Under the pieces are notes generated by a model. The model was not told where the DNA came from, did no database searches, and worked only from the letters and a program-made list of their open reading frames with translations. Below are positions 8,619 to 16,025 of a DNA stretch of 27,646 nt, piece after piece (position 1 is the first letter of the stretch; each line of letters opens with the position of its first letter). The stretch is from contig JAEWYT010000100.1 in assembly GCA_023458595.1 (NCBI GenBank), positions 1 through 27,646 on the forward strand, written 5' to 3'. Both the position numbers and the translations under genes were made by a program. The stretch is from Pseudomonadota bacterium. GTDB lineage: Bacteria; Pseudomonadota; Alphaproteobacteria; Rhizobiales; Tepidamorphaceae.

Positions 8619-9493
8619 CGCGATTCTCCGAACGCGTTGCCGAGCAGGCCCTGGGGACGCACGAGCAGCATGATGACGAGGACGAGGAACATCATCGTGG
8701 TCGTCAGCGCCGGCCCGACATACTGCGCCGTGTAGGCGTTGATGAGACCGAGCAGCAGGCCGCCGATGAGGGCGCCAGCCGGGCTGCCGATGCCGCCGAG
8801 CACGACGACGATGAAGGCGTTCAGCGTCCAGGCCACCTCGCTCGAGGCCGAGAACGGCTGGACGATGCCGATGATGGCGCCGGAGGCGCCCGCGAGCGCC
8901 GCACTGACGCCGAAGGTCAGCCCGTGCAGGTTCTCCACGTTGATGCCGGACAGCGCCGCGGCGAGCGGCTGCTGGGCGGTCGCGCGGACGGAGCGGCCGA
9001 AGTGGGTCCGCGCCAGCACCAGCGTGAGGGCCAGGAGCAGCACCATGCTGGCCCCGAGCGCGAGCACGCGGACGAGATCGATCTGCAGTGGCCCGAAGGA
9101 CAGGCTGTCGAAGCTGTAGCTCGGCGTGATGGTCTGCACGTCCGGGCCGAAGACGAGCTGCAGCACGTTGCGGCCGACCATCGCCACGCCGAAGGTCACG
9201 ACCAGCGAGGCGACGAGCGACGCCCGCGACACCGCCCAGTGGATGATCGTTCGCTGATAGATGTAGCCGACGGCGAACAGAACGGCCCCGACCGGCACGA
9301 TCGCCAGCAGCGGGTCGATGCCGAACGCGCCGTAGAGAACCAGCGCGCCGTAGGCGCCGGCGACGACGAAGATGCCGTGGGTCAGGTTGACGATCCCCAT
9401 GACCCCGAAGATCAGCGAGAAGCCGACGGCGGCCAGGGAGTAGAGCCCCCCCAGCACCAGCCCGTTCAGCGTCGTTTGCAGGAACAGTATCAT
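8615..9493 (-). CDS. livH: Branched-chain-type ABC transporter permease LivH
   Basis: This 292-residue protein is the LivH-type permease of the same importer. It begins with LQTTLNGLVLGGLYSLAAV and contains FGVMGIVNLTHGIFVVAGAY, both diagnostic for LivH. The loop VRATAQQPLAAALSGINVE (about residues 170-190) corresponds to the ATPase-contacting segment, and the C-terminal FIVVVLGGIGSPAGALIGG is also conserved. About eight membrane segments are visible. It follows the NodB-fold hydrolase gene after a gap of 19 bases, so the hydrolase genes sit inside the transporter operon between the binding protein and the permeases. Confidence 0.9.
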   Translation of the reverse strand: MILFLQTTLNGLVLGGLYSLAAVGFSLIFGVMGIVNLTHGIFVVAGAYGALVLYGAFGIDPLLAIVPVGAVLFAVGYIYQRTIIHWAVSRASLVASLVVTFGVAMVGRNVLQLVFGPDVQTITPSYSFDSLSFGPLQIDLVRVLALGASMVLLLALTLVLARTHFGRSVRATAQQPLAAALSGINVENLHGLTFGVSAALAGASGAIIGIVQPFSASSEVAWTLNAFIVVVLGGIGSPAGALIGGLLLGLINAYTAQYVGPALTTTMMFLVLVIMLLVRPQGLLGNAFGESR

Positions 9494-9512
9494 CGCGGCG
9501 GAAACGGGCTGT

Positions 9513-10343
9513 TCAACCGGCTTCCCGAGCCGACCAGGCCTCGGCGACCTCGCTGCCGGTCGCGAACCAGACGTCCGGCGATCGGCGGCAGAAGGCGATG
9601 AACTCGCGCAGCATGGCGAGGCGCGACGGGCGGCCGATGATCTGGGGATGGGTGACGACGTTGACGAGGCCGCCCCACTTGTAGATTTCCGTGAACTCCT
9701 CCTTCCAGATCGAAAGGATGTGGTCGTTCGTCATGATCGCGCGCGGCGACTTGATCGCGAACAGCGTATAGGGCGCGTCGTCGATGCTCCAGTGCCAGGG
9801 CAGCTCGACGGGCCCGCGCGAGCCGTCCTTCAGCGTGTGCCGGTAGGGGCTCACCTGGTCCATCAGCGAGCTGTCGTACAGGAACCCGTATTCCTGCAGC
9901 ATGGCGATCATGTTGTCGGACGTCTCGCCCGCCGGCGAGCGATAGCCGACCGGCTTCAGGCCGACGGTCTTCTTCAGCGCCTCGAGACCCTTCTCCAGCG
10001 CCTCGCGCTCCTTGTCGGGGAAGTCCGGATCGATCCACTCGTGCAGATAGCCGTGATGACCGACCTCGTGACCACCGGCGAGAATCGCCTCGACCCGATC
10101 GGCGTACTTCTCCGCGGTCCAGCCGGGAACGAAGAACGTGCCCTTCAGACCTTCCTCGCGGAGCAGCTCGAGAATCTTCGGGACGCCGGTCTTTCCCCCA
10201 TAGACGCCCTGCGAGAGCACGCCGGGACGGCGCGCGTTGTCGGGGTCGCGCGACAGCCACAGCGTCTCGGCGTCGAAATCGAACGTCAGCATCACGGCGC
10301 AGCGCGCCCCGCCGGGCCAGGGAATGGGAGCCATGTCGTCCAT
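9513..10343 (-). CDS. NodB-fold (polysaccharide deacetylase family, CE4) hydrolase
   Basis: The 276-residue product has the NodB homology domain: LTFDFDAE (Asp22 and Asp24), the metal-site motif HEVGHHGYLHE (His92, His96/97, His101) and RSPAGE. It has no signal peptide or membrane anchor, which argues against a cell-wall deacetylase. The same fold includes allantoinase PuuE and a bacterial cyclic imide hydrolase, enzymes that open cyclic ureides or imides. Given the hydantoinase, racemase and amidohydrolase genes around it, a cytoplasmic cyclic-amide hydrolase is a reasonable inference; deacetylation of a small substrate remains possible. It starts 12 bases after the stop of the C45 gene. ATG at 10343 is used, and Met4 (10334) is an alternative. 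Confidence 0.82.
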   Translation of the reverse strand: MDDMAPIPWPGGARCAVMLTFDFDAETLWLSRDPDNARRPGVLSQGVYGGKTGVPKILELLREEGLKGTFFVPGWTAEKYADRVEAILAGGHEVGHHGYLHEWIDPDFPDKEREALEKGLEALKKTVGLKPVGYRSPAGETSDNMIAMLQEYGFLYDSSLMDQVSPYRHTLKDGSRGPVELPWHWSIDDAPYTLFAIKSPRAIMTNDHILSIWKEEFTEIYKWGGLVNVVTHPQIIGRPSRLAMLREFIAFCRRSPDVWFATGSEVAEAWSAREAG

Positions 10344-10355
10344 TGTCGATCGTTC

Positions 10356-11516
10356 CTATGCTGCGTTGGAGGAGCCGGCCGAGGCGGCCGCCCGCCCGGC
10401 GTAGAGGGGGAAGGCCTGGAACTCCGCCTCGCAGGGCGGGCCGTCGGTCGCGTAGAGGACGCGCTCGGCGAGATCGAGCACGATCGCGGCGACCGTGATG
10501 ACGCGCTTGGCCTCCGGGAGGGCCATGTCCGCGTGCCGGCAGATCGCGGCGGGCGCCGAGAAATGATCCGTCATGACGGTACGCAGGACGTCGAAGTCGA
10601 TCCTGCCGAGCTTGGCGCGCAGGAGCCGGTCCATGCGCGGCCCGCGGTAGAGGGTGTTCGGCGCGATCCGCTCCATTTGCGACAGCACGCGCGTCTCGCG
10701 CACCAGGTGGTTGGCGTGCACCACGAGCCCGTCGTCCGGATAGATGTAGGCGCAGTAGTCGGGCGTCGCCTCGATGTCGATAATCTCGCCGTCCGCGTGG
10801 CCGATGAGGAAATTGCTCGAGGCGGTGCGGTCGGTCTGCACGACGGGGGCGAGCGCTTGATCGAAGCGCCAGGCGTCGAGGATCTCCTTGCAGCGCACGT
10901 GGAACGGCTTGCGGATGCCGTTGGCGCCGTCGCGCGGCGTGACGATGCCGTTGACGCACAGGCCGATCCCGGCGGCGTTCACGCCCATCTTCGAGCCCAC
11001 GATGCCGGCCTCGCTGAAGCCGACGAAGTCCGGCTTGCCCTCCCCCGGTACGGAGGAGCGGCTGACGCGCTGGACGAAGGTGCGGCCCTTGAGCTTCGCC
11101 AGCCAGTCCCAGTTCTGGCAGAGCAGCGTGCGGCCGCTCGCCGTCGCCTCGGGCATCAGTCCGAACGACGTGCATCCCTCCTGCTCGGGAATGGCGTTGA
11201 CGGCGCGGGCTTCGGCGCCGAACACCGAATAGGTGATCTCGTAGCGCGCGTTCAGCATCGCGATCTCGGCGAGCGAGACGCCGGACGCCGCCGCCACCGC
11301 CGACATCTCCTCGGCATATTCGGCGTTGTCGCCTTCGATGAACGCGAGCCACGCCTCGCTCTCGGAGAGGATCGTGCGACGGCTCGCGCCGCCGGCCTCG
11401 AACCGCTCGAGATAGGTCTGGACGTTGTCGCGGATCGCCGGCGCCAGGGCCTTGCCGTGGATGCGGCCGCGCTCGCCGGGATCGGCGCCGAGTTCGAGAA
11501 GCGGAAGCGATGTCAT
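10356..11516 (-). CDS. C45 family self-processing amidohydrolase/acyltransferase
   Basis: The 386-residue protein resembles the C45 peptidase family (acyl-CoA:6-aminopenicillanic acid acyltransferase type), N-terminal nucleophile hydrolases that cut themselves to expose a Cys. The processing site is visible as Gly114-Cys115 in EQEGCTSFGLMPEA, followed by LLCQNWDW and FVGFSEAGIVGSKMGVNAAGIGLCVN, all typical. Family members hydrolyse or exchange acyl groups on amides. The ATG at 11516 was chosen because the protein fold begins at once (LLELGADPGERGRIHGKAL); the open frame continues to 11693 but that part overlaps the upstream gene. It sits between the binding-protein and deacetylase-like genes of the minus operon, so it probably acts on the imported compound. 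The substrate is not known. Confidence 0.85.
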   Translation of the reverse strand: MTSLPLLELGADPGERGRIHGKALAPAIRDNVQTYLERFEAGGASRRTILSESEAWLAFIEGDNAEYAEEMSAVAAASGVSLAEIAMLNARYEITYSVFGAEARAVNAIPEQEGCTSFGLMPEATASGRTLLCQNWDWLAKLKGRTFVQRVSRSSVPGEGKPDFVGFSEAGIVGSKMGVNAAGIGLCVNGIVTPRDGANGIRKPFHVRCKEILDAWRFDQALAPVVQTDRTASSNFLIGHADGEIIDIEATPDYCAYIYPDDGLVVHANHLVRETRVLSQMERIAPNTLYRGPRMDRLLRAKLGRIDFDVLRTVMTDHFSAPAAICRHADMALPEAKRVITVAAIVLDLAERVLYATDGPPCEAEFQAFPLYAGRAAASAGSSNAA

Positions 11517-11570
11517 TGACCGGTCGATTGTCCCGATTGAGGTCCTGCGAGGCGGCGACGCGCGGAGGTC

Positions 11571-11593
11571 GCCCGCCTCAGAAGGGGGCGGGC
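11571..11593. other. Stem-loop between binding-protein and C45 genes
   Basis: GCCCGCC at 11571-11577 pairs with GGCGGGC at 11587-11593 around a nine-base loop, inside the 121-base gap after the binding-protein stop. There is no U-tract. Stem-loops in this position after a periplasmic binding-protein gene commonly protect its mRNA and raise its level over downstream genes; here that is inferred from position only. Confidence 0.35.
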
Positions 11594-11637
11594 CGGATGG
11601 GTCCGCCCCGCCTCCACGCCTGGGTCCGTGGCGATCG

Positions 11638-12864
11638 CTAGACCCGGTCCGCCCACTTCGGCGCCGGGTAGATCGGCTCCGCCGACGCGGCATCCTTCGG
11701 AGAGATCACTTCCATCTCGCCGTTCTGGCGCTGGATCAGGAGCGGGCCAAGCAGGTCGGGCGCCCCGTCGCCGTCGGGCGTGAATCGCACATGGCCGTAG
11801 AAGCACTGGAAGTCGAGGGCCGCCAGGGCATCGCGGACCGGGTCGAGATCGAGAGTGCCCGCGTTCTTCACCGCCTGCACGTAGCTGACGATGCAAACGG
11901 CGCCGCTCGCCATGTGGTACGTGAGCTCGCGATCGAAATTCGCCTGGAAGTAGTCGGCGAAGGCCTTTGCGCTGCCGAAGTAGTCGCCCTTGAAGGGCGC
12001 CCGTTCGGTCCAATAGGCCTGCGCCACCACGCTGTTGGCATAGCCGCCGAGGGCCTTGTAGTAGGCGGCGGTCTGCGGTCCGAGCGTCTGGTAGAGCATC
12101 GACACGTCGGTGTTCGTCGACACCATCTGGCGGGCGATCAGGATCGAGGCGTCATCGTGCGTCGTGCAGACGAGGATGTCCGGCGTGTTCTCGCGGATCG
12201 TGGTGAGCACGTTCGACACGTCGCTGACTTCCGCCGGCAGCGCGATGAAGTCGAGCACCTGGATGCCCGCCTGCTCGAGGCTCGCCTTGGCGCCGTCGGC
12301 CTGGAACTTCGAGAACGGATCGTTGGTGTAGATGATCGAGACGGTCTTCACCGCCGGCTGCAGCTCCTTGAACATGTTCACCGAAGAGATGAACTGAAGC
12401 GAGGCGCGCGGGAAGATGCCGAACACGCGCTTGCGGCCCTGCGTGAAGATCAGGTCCGAGCCGCCGCCGGCCTGGACCATGATGCGGCCGGCCGCCTCGG
12501 TGATGGCGCAGGTCGGCAGCACGATATTGCTGCCGAACGAGCCCAGGAAAAAGCCGATGCCCTCGTCGACCTGGCGCTGGATCAGCGTCGAGGCGCGCGC
12601 CGGGTCGCTGGCGTCGTCGAACAGCTTGAGGTCGAGCAGGTATTTCTGGCCGCCGACCTCGACGCCACCCATCTGCTCGTTGATGTACTTCACGGCGCAT
12701 TCGTAGCCCTGAAGCACGTTGAGGCCCGTTTCCGCCGCCTTGCCCGTCATCGGAATCGAGCCGCCGAAGATGATCTTCTTGTCTTCCTGCGCGATCGCGA
12801 TGCGCGGCATGGCCGCTGCCGCCGCCAGGGCGGAGCCGGTTTTCAGAAATGTGCGTCTGTCCAT
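11638..12864 (-). CDS. Tat-exported ABC transporter substrate-binding protein (branched-chain type)
   Basis: The 408-residue protein is a periplasmic binding protein of the LivJ/peripla_BP_6 type. It starts with MDRRTFLKTGSALAAAAAMP, a twin-arginine leader with cleavage probably after IAIAQ. The mature part begins IIFGGSIPMTGKAAETG and contains GSFGSNIVLPTC and YTNDPFSKFQADG, typical two-lobe ligand-binding elements. ATG 12864 was chosen over an upstream in-frame ATG at 12888 because it begins the Tat motif and has a strong GGAGGT seven bases before it. It lies 33 bases after livF and supplies the transporter encoded by livF, livH, livM and livG. Confidence 0.9.
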   Translation of the reverse strand: MDRRTFLKTGSALAAAAAMPRIAIAQEDKKIIFGGSIPMTGKAAETGLNVLQGYECAVKYINEQMGGVEVGGQKYLLDLKLFDDASDPARASTLIQRQVDEGIGFFLGSFGSNIVLPTCAITEAAGRIMVQAGGGSDLIFTQGRKRVFGIFPRASLQFISSVNMFKELQPAVKTVSIIYTNDPFSKFQADGAKASLEQAGIQVLDFIALPAEVSDVSNVLTTIRENTPDILVCTTHDDASILIARQMVSTNTDVSMLYQTLGPQTAAYYKALGGYANSVVAQAYWTERAPFKGDYFGSAKAFADYFQANFDRELTYHMASGAVCIVSYVQAVKNAGTLDLDPVRDALAALDFQCFYGHVRFTPDGDGAPDLLGPLLIQRQNGEMEVISPKDAASAEPIYPAPKWADRV

Positions 12865-12870
12865 TGTTCT

Positions 12871-12876
12871 ACCTCC
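12871..12876 (-). promoter_or_regulatory. Ribosome binding site of the binding-protein gene
   Basis: GGAGGT on the minus strand ends seven bases before the ATG at 12864. It settles the start of the binding-protein gene at the twin-arginine leader rather than at the ATG 24 bases further upstream. Confidence 0.7.
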
Positions 12877-12897
12877 ACTTTTCCCCAAGGCGCCCGC

Positions 12898-13656
12898 TCA
12901 TGCGAGCCCCAGATAGGCTTCTTTCACTTTCGGGTCGTCCAAGAGATCCCGGCCCCTGCCGCTCTGCACGATGCGCCCCTTCTCGAGCACATAGGCGTAG
13001 TCGGCGATGGCCAGCGTCAGGTGCACGTTCTGCTCGACCAGCAGCACGCTGATGCCGTCCTCGTTCAGCTTGCGCACGAGCGAGAAGATGGTCGAGACCA
13101 GGATCGGGCTGAGACCGAGCGACGGCTCGTCGAGGATCAGAAGACGCGGCTCGGTCATCAGGCCGCGGCCGATCGCGAGCATCTGCTGCTCGCCGCCCGA
13201 CAGCGACCCCGCGTTCTGCGAGACCCGCTCCTTGAGCCGCGGGAACAGCTCGAAAACGCGATCGAGATTGGCGTCCATGTTGGCGCGCGCCCGTCTGACG
13301 TGGCCGGCGACCAGCAGGTTCTCGCGCACCGAAAGGTGCTGGAACACGAGACGGCCCTCGGGCACCAGCGCGAGGCCGAGCTCGACCGTCTCGTGGGCGG
13401 GCAGATCGGTGATGTCCCTTCCGGCGAACGTGATCGAGCCGTGCGCGGGGCGCAGGGCGCCCGCGACCATCTTCACGCTGGTGGACTTGCCGGCCCCGTT
13501 CGCCCCGATCAGCGCGACGATCCGGCCCTCGTGGATGTCCAGCCCGCAATCGGCGACGGCGGCGACGCCGGAATAGTCGTAGGTGAGGCCGGAAGCGCTG
13601 AGAAGCGGCGCGCCGCGCGCGACCTCACCGAGAGCTCCCTGTGGCCCGGTCACCAT
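12898..13656 (-). CDS. livF: Branched-chain-type ABC transporter ATP-binding protein LivF
   Basis: The 252-residue product is the second ATPase of the HAAT importer. Walker A is at residues 51-59 (GANGAGKST), the signature is SLSGGEQQMLAIGRGLM, Walker B is LLILDEPSLGLSP, and the switch His region reads LLVEQNVHLTLAIAD, the LivF pattern. It is the first gene of the minus operon. Its ATG follows a GGGGAAGG ribosome site, and the promoter and a perfect palindrome lie just upstream (13671-13737). The first about 18 residues are not part of the ABC fold, so a slightly later start cannot be excluded. Confidence 0.9.
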   Translation of the reverse strand: MVTGPQGALGEVARGAPLLSASGLTYDYSGVAAVADCGLDIHEGRIVALIGANGAGKSTSVKMVAGALRPAHGSITFAGRDITDLPAHETVELGLALVPEGRLVFQHLSVRENLLVAGHVRRARANMDANLDRVFELFPRLKERVSQNAGSLSGGEQQMLAIGRGLMTEPRLLILDEPSLGLSPILVSTIFSLVRKLNEDGISVLLVEQNVHLTLAIADYAYVLEKGRIVQSGRGRDLLDDPKVKEAYLGLA

Positions 13657-13670
13657 TTGCCTTCCCCGTG

Positions 13671-13691
13671 TCGTATCGCCAAGCGATACGA
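13671..13691. promoter_or_regulatory. Operator palindrome of the livF operon
   Basis: A perfect inverted repeat has arms TCGTATCGC and GCGATACGA separated by CAA. It lies 16 bases downstream of the predicted minus-strand -10 box, a position in which a bound repressor would block transcription. A closely related repeat occurs at 14819-14835 in front of the divergent operon. The IclR-family protein encoded between the two is the obvious candidate binder. Confidence 0.7.
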
Positions 13692-13707
13692 TTGCACTGT
13701 TAGGAAA

Positions 13708-13737
13708 ATTCTAGGCAGCCCCGCTCCGGCTTGTCAA
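13708..13737 (-). promoter_or_regulatory. Sigma70-like promoter of the minus operon
   Basis: On the minus strand TTGACA (13737-13732) is followed after 18 bases by TAGAAT (13713-13708). This is near consensus and is placed about 50 bases before the livF ATG. Transcription would start near 13700 and run through the palindrome at 13671-13691. Confidence 0.65.
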
Positions 13738-13756
13738 CCGATCTGCCGAAACGGAC

Positions 13757-13775
13757 GGCAGGCCGTCGGCCTGCC
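13757..13775 (-). terminator. Possible terminator of the IclR gene
   Basis: GGCAGGCC at 13757-13764 pairs perfectly with GGCCTGCC at 13768-13775 around a three-base loop. It lies about 85 bases past the stop of the IclR gene and upstream of the livF promoter, where it would separate the two minus-strand transcripts. The following minus-strand bases (GTCCGTTTCGG) give only a weak U-run, so it may be an attenuating hairpin rather than a full terminator. Confidence 0.4.
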
Positions 13776-13859
13776 CACAAAACCGGCAGGGACGCGCGTC
13801 CTCGCGAGCGCGCGGCCGGTCCTTTCAGGGCGCGGGTCGGGGCGCGGGCCGGAGGCGGA

Positions 13860-14684
13860 TCAGTTCTCGCGCAGACCGTTGGCGGCGGCGATCGCGAGCG
13901 GGCCGATGCGCTTGACGAATTCGTCCGGGCTCCATTCCGCCAGCGAACCGGCGATATGGATGGCGGCGACCGGATGTCCCTTGGAGTCGAGGACGGCGAC
14001 GCCGACCGCGACCTCTCCGATCAGCAGCTCCTCGACGGCGAGCGAGTATCCGGTTTCCCGCACCTCGGCGACGCGCTCGATGATCTCCGGAATATCGGTC
14101 GTCGTGCGCGGTGTGTATTTGCGGCGATCCGATCGCGTGAGGATGTCGAGCATCCGGTCTTCGGGCAGATGGCTCAGCACCGCCCTGCCGCCGGACGTGC
14201 AGAATGTCGGCACGCGCCGGCCGATCAGGTGGGCGAAGAACGTCTCCCGCTTGCTCTGCATCCGCACCAGGTAGACCATCGACAGGTCGTCGAAGAGGCT
14301 GAGGTCGACACGCTCCTTCACCGTCCGCCGCAGGTCCGCCAGGATGGGGATCGAGCGGTGCACGAGCGGGGTCGTGCGCAGATAGTCGAAGGTGCGGTCG
14401 AGGATGCGGCGGCCCGGCACCACGCCGCCGCTGGCCCGCTCGAGATAGCCGAGCTTGGCCAGCGTGTGGGTCAGGCGCTGGGCCGCGCTCTTGTCGAGCC
14501 CCGTCGCCGCGGCGATCTCCGAGAGCGACATCGGTCCCGGCGAGTCCGAATAGGCCTCCAGCACGCGGAAGGCCCGCGCGACGGCTTCGACGAACAGCCT
14601 GTCCGGCTTCTCCCCGACGGCTGCGGCCCCCGTTGCTCCGGTCTTGCCGGAACGCGCGACGGACCTCTTGCGAGGCTCCTTCAT
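13860..14684 (-). CDS. IclR-family transcriptional regulator
   Basis: The 274-residue protein has a basic N-terminal tail, a winged helix-turn-helix at about residues 33-95 (FRVLEAYSDSPGPMSLSEIA, then SAAQRLTHTLAKLGYLER) and the C-terminal IclR effector-binding domain (about 105-270) with FFAHLIGRRVPTFCTSGGRAVL and GYSLAVEELLIGEVAVGVAV. The ATG at 14684 is preferred over upstream Met codons (14720, 14702) because GGGAGGAG precedes it directly. The gene sits between the two catabolic operons and is read in the same direction as the minus operon. Its start faces the divergent M20 gene. Paired operator-like repeats at both operon promoters suggest it represses both and probably responds to the pathway substrate or an intermediate. 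Confidence 0.9.
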   Translation of the reverse strand: MKEPRKRSVARSGKTGATGAAAVGEKPDRLFVEAVARAFRVLEAYSDSPGPMSLSEIAAATGLDKSAAQRLTHTLAKLGYLERASGGVVPGRRILDRTFDYLRTTPLVHRSIPILADLRRTVKERVDLSLFDDLSMVYLVRMQSKRETFFAHLIGRRVPTFCTSGGRAVLSHLPEDRMLDILTRSDRRKYTPRTTTDIPEIIERVAEVRETGYSLAVEELLIGEVAVGVAVLDSKGHPVAAIHIAGSLAEWSPDEFVKRIGPLAIAAANGLREN

Positions 14685-14687
14685 TCT

Positions 14688-14695
14688 CTCCTCCC
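14688..14695 (-). promoter_or_regulatory. Ribosome binding site of the IclR gene
   Basis: GGGAGGAG on the minus strand lies immediately before the ATG at 14684 (five bases from the GGAGG core). It decides the start codon among three in-frame ATGs. Confidence 0.65.
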
Positions 14696-14773
14696 GCATC
14701 ATGCCCGCTGCCCGCCGCACCTGTTGGGTAAACCGGCGGGAGGGTGCTTTTTGCCGTCGCCCCGACAGAGGAT

Positions 14774-14803
14774 TTGACGCGACAGAAAAGCCGGTTCTAC
14801 GAT
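14774..14803 (+). promoter_or_regulatory. Sigma70-like promoter of the plus operon
   Basis: TTGACG (14774-14779) is followed after 18 bases by TACGAT (14798-14803), the same spacing as the livF promoter. The -10 box overlaps a 10-bp palindrome ACGATATCGT at 14799-14808. Transcription would begin near 14810, about 30 bases before the M20 gene. Confidence 0.55.
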
Positions 14804-14818
14804 ATCGTCAATGTAACC

Positions 14819-14835
14819 ATATTGCACAGCGATAC
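14819..14835. promoter_or_regulatory. Operator-like repeat before the plus operon
   Basis: ATATTGC-ACA-GCGATAC has the layout of the livF operator core GTATCGC-CAA-GCGATAC: one arm is identical, the other differs at two of seven bases, and the spacer is three bases in both. It lies 15 bases past the predicted -10 box and just before the ATG at 14843, equivalent to the position of the livF operator. Confidence 0.6.
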
Positions 14836-14842
14836 ACAACAG

Positions 14843-16003
14843 ATGACAAAGCTCGGTACGACCGTTGACGATTTCGATGCCGCAAGCCTGCCGTTCGATC
14901 GGGAATCGATGCTTGCCGGCCTGAAGGAGTGGGTCGAGCAGGAAAGTCCCACCTACGAGCGCGACGCGGTCGACCGCATGATGGATCGGGCTTCCCGCGA
15001 CCTCGCGACGATGGGCGGCCGCGTCGAGCGCATTCCCGGCGCCATGGGGTTCGGCGACTGCATGAAGTGCAGTTTTCACCACCCCCGCACCCCCGACCCC
15101 GGCATCCTCGTGATGGGGCACATGGACACTGTGCATCCGCTCGGCACGCTCGCGGCGCTGCCGTGGCGCCGGGACGGCGAGTTCGTCTACGGGCCAGGTA
15201 TCCTCGACATGAAGGGCGGCAACTACCTCTCGCTGGAAGCGATCCGACAGTTGCAGCGCGCGGGCATAGCGACGCCGCTTCCCGTGACGGTCCTGTTCAC
15301 CAGCGACGAGGAGGTCGGAAGCCCGAGCACCCGCGCGCTGATCGAGGCGGAAGCCGCGCGGCACAAATATGTGCTGGTGCCGGAACCCGGCCGGCGCAAC
15401 GGCGGCGTCGTCACCGGCCGCTACGCCATCGCCCGCTTCTCGATCGAGACCGGCGGCCGCCCCAGCCATGCCGGCTTGCGCCTGTCGGAAGGCGTCTCGG
15501 CGATCCGCGAGATGGCGCACCAGATCATCGCCGTCGAGGCGATGACGGACGAGGAGACCGGCTACAGCGTCGGTATCGTCAACGGCGGGCGCTGGTCGAA
15601 CTGCGTATCGACGAGCTGCCGCGCCGAGGCCCTCGTCTCGGCGACGACGGAAGAGAAGCTCGCGACCGCGATCGCGCGGATGTCCGCGCTCGGGCCGGTA
15701 GGCGCAGAAACGACCGTATCGGTGACGACCGGCGTGGTCCGCCCGGTGTGGACGAGCAACGATGCCTCGTGGGCCCTCTACGAACATGCAAGCGCACTCG
15801 CGAAGCGGCTCGGCTTCGACATCCCGCATCAGAACTCCGGCGGCGGCTCCGACGGCAACTTCACCGGGGCGATGGGCGTTGCGACCCTAGACGGGCTCGG
15901 AGCCTGCGGCGACGGCCCGCACACGCTCGGCGAATTCATTGTCGCCTCGAGCCTCGTCGAGCGCGGCCGGCTGATGGCCGCCCTGCTCGCCACGTTGCGC
16001 TGA
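14843..16003 (+). CDS. M20 family metallopeptidase, CPG2/ArgE-like
   Basis: The 386-residue protein is an M20 zinc hydrolase and a paralogue of the product of 5724-6911. Residues for two-metal catalysis are visible: His93 and Asp95 in GHMDTVHPLG, Asp122 in GPGILDMKGGNY, and Glu156/Glu157 in FTSDEEVGSP. The dimerisation domain contains GGRPSHAGLRLSEGVSAI. The frame is open from 14744, but the ATG at 14843 is chosen because the predicted promoter and operator occupy 14774-14835. No strong ribosome site is seen, and a leaderless or weakly initiated start is possible. It is the first gene of the plus operon, followed by a racemase and hydantoinase subunits, so N-carbamoyl or N-acyl amino-acid hydrolysis is plausible. 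Confidence 0.87.
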   Translation: MTKLGTTVDDFDAASLPFDRESMLAGLKEWVEQESPTYERDAVDRMMDRASRDLATMGGRVERIPGAMGFGDCMKCSFHHPRTPDPGILVMGHMDTVHPLGTLAALPWRRDGEFVYGPGILDMKGGNYLSLEAIRQLQRAGIATPLPVTVLFTSDEEVGSPSTRALIEAEAARHKYVLVPEPGRRNGGVVTGRYAIARFSIETGGRPSHAGLRLSEGVSAIREMAHQIIAVEAMTDEETGYSVGIVNGGRWSNCVSTSCRAEALVSATTEEKLATAIARMSALGPVGAETTVSVTTGVVRPVWTSNDASWALYEHASALAKRLGFDIPHQNSGGGSDGNFTGAMGVATLDGLGACGDGPHTLGEFIVASSLVERGRLMAALLATLR

Positions 16004-16025
16004 CCACCGCCCCGGGATACCCACG

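Noticed and set aside
9490..11352. A 620-codon minus-strand open frame
   Set aside because: It crosses the C45 and NodB-fold genes in a wrong frame and shows no domain content.
11425..14274. A 949-codon open frame on the plus strand
   Set aside because: It runs antisense across the binding-protein, livF and iclR genes, which have clear motifs and ribosome sites. Its translation is low-complexity Arg/Ala/Asp-rich, as expected from the opposite strand of high-GC genes.
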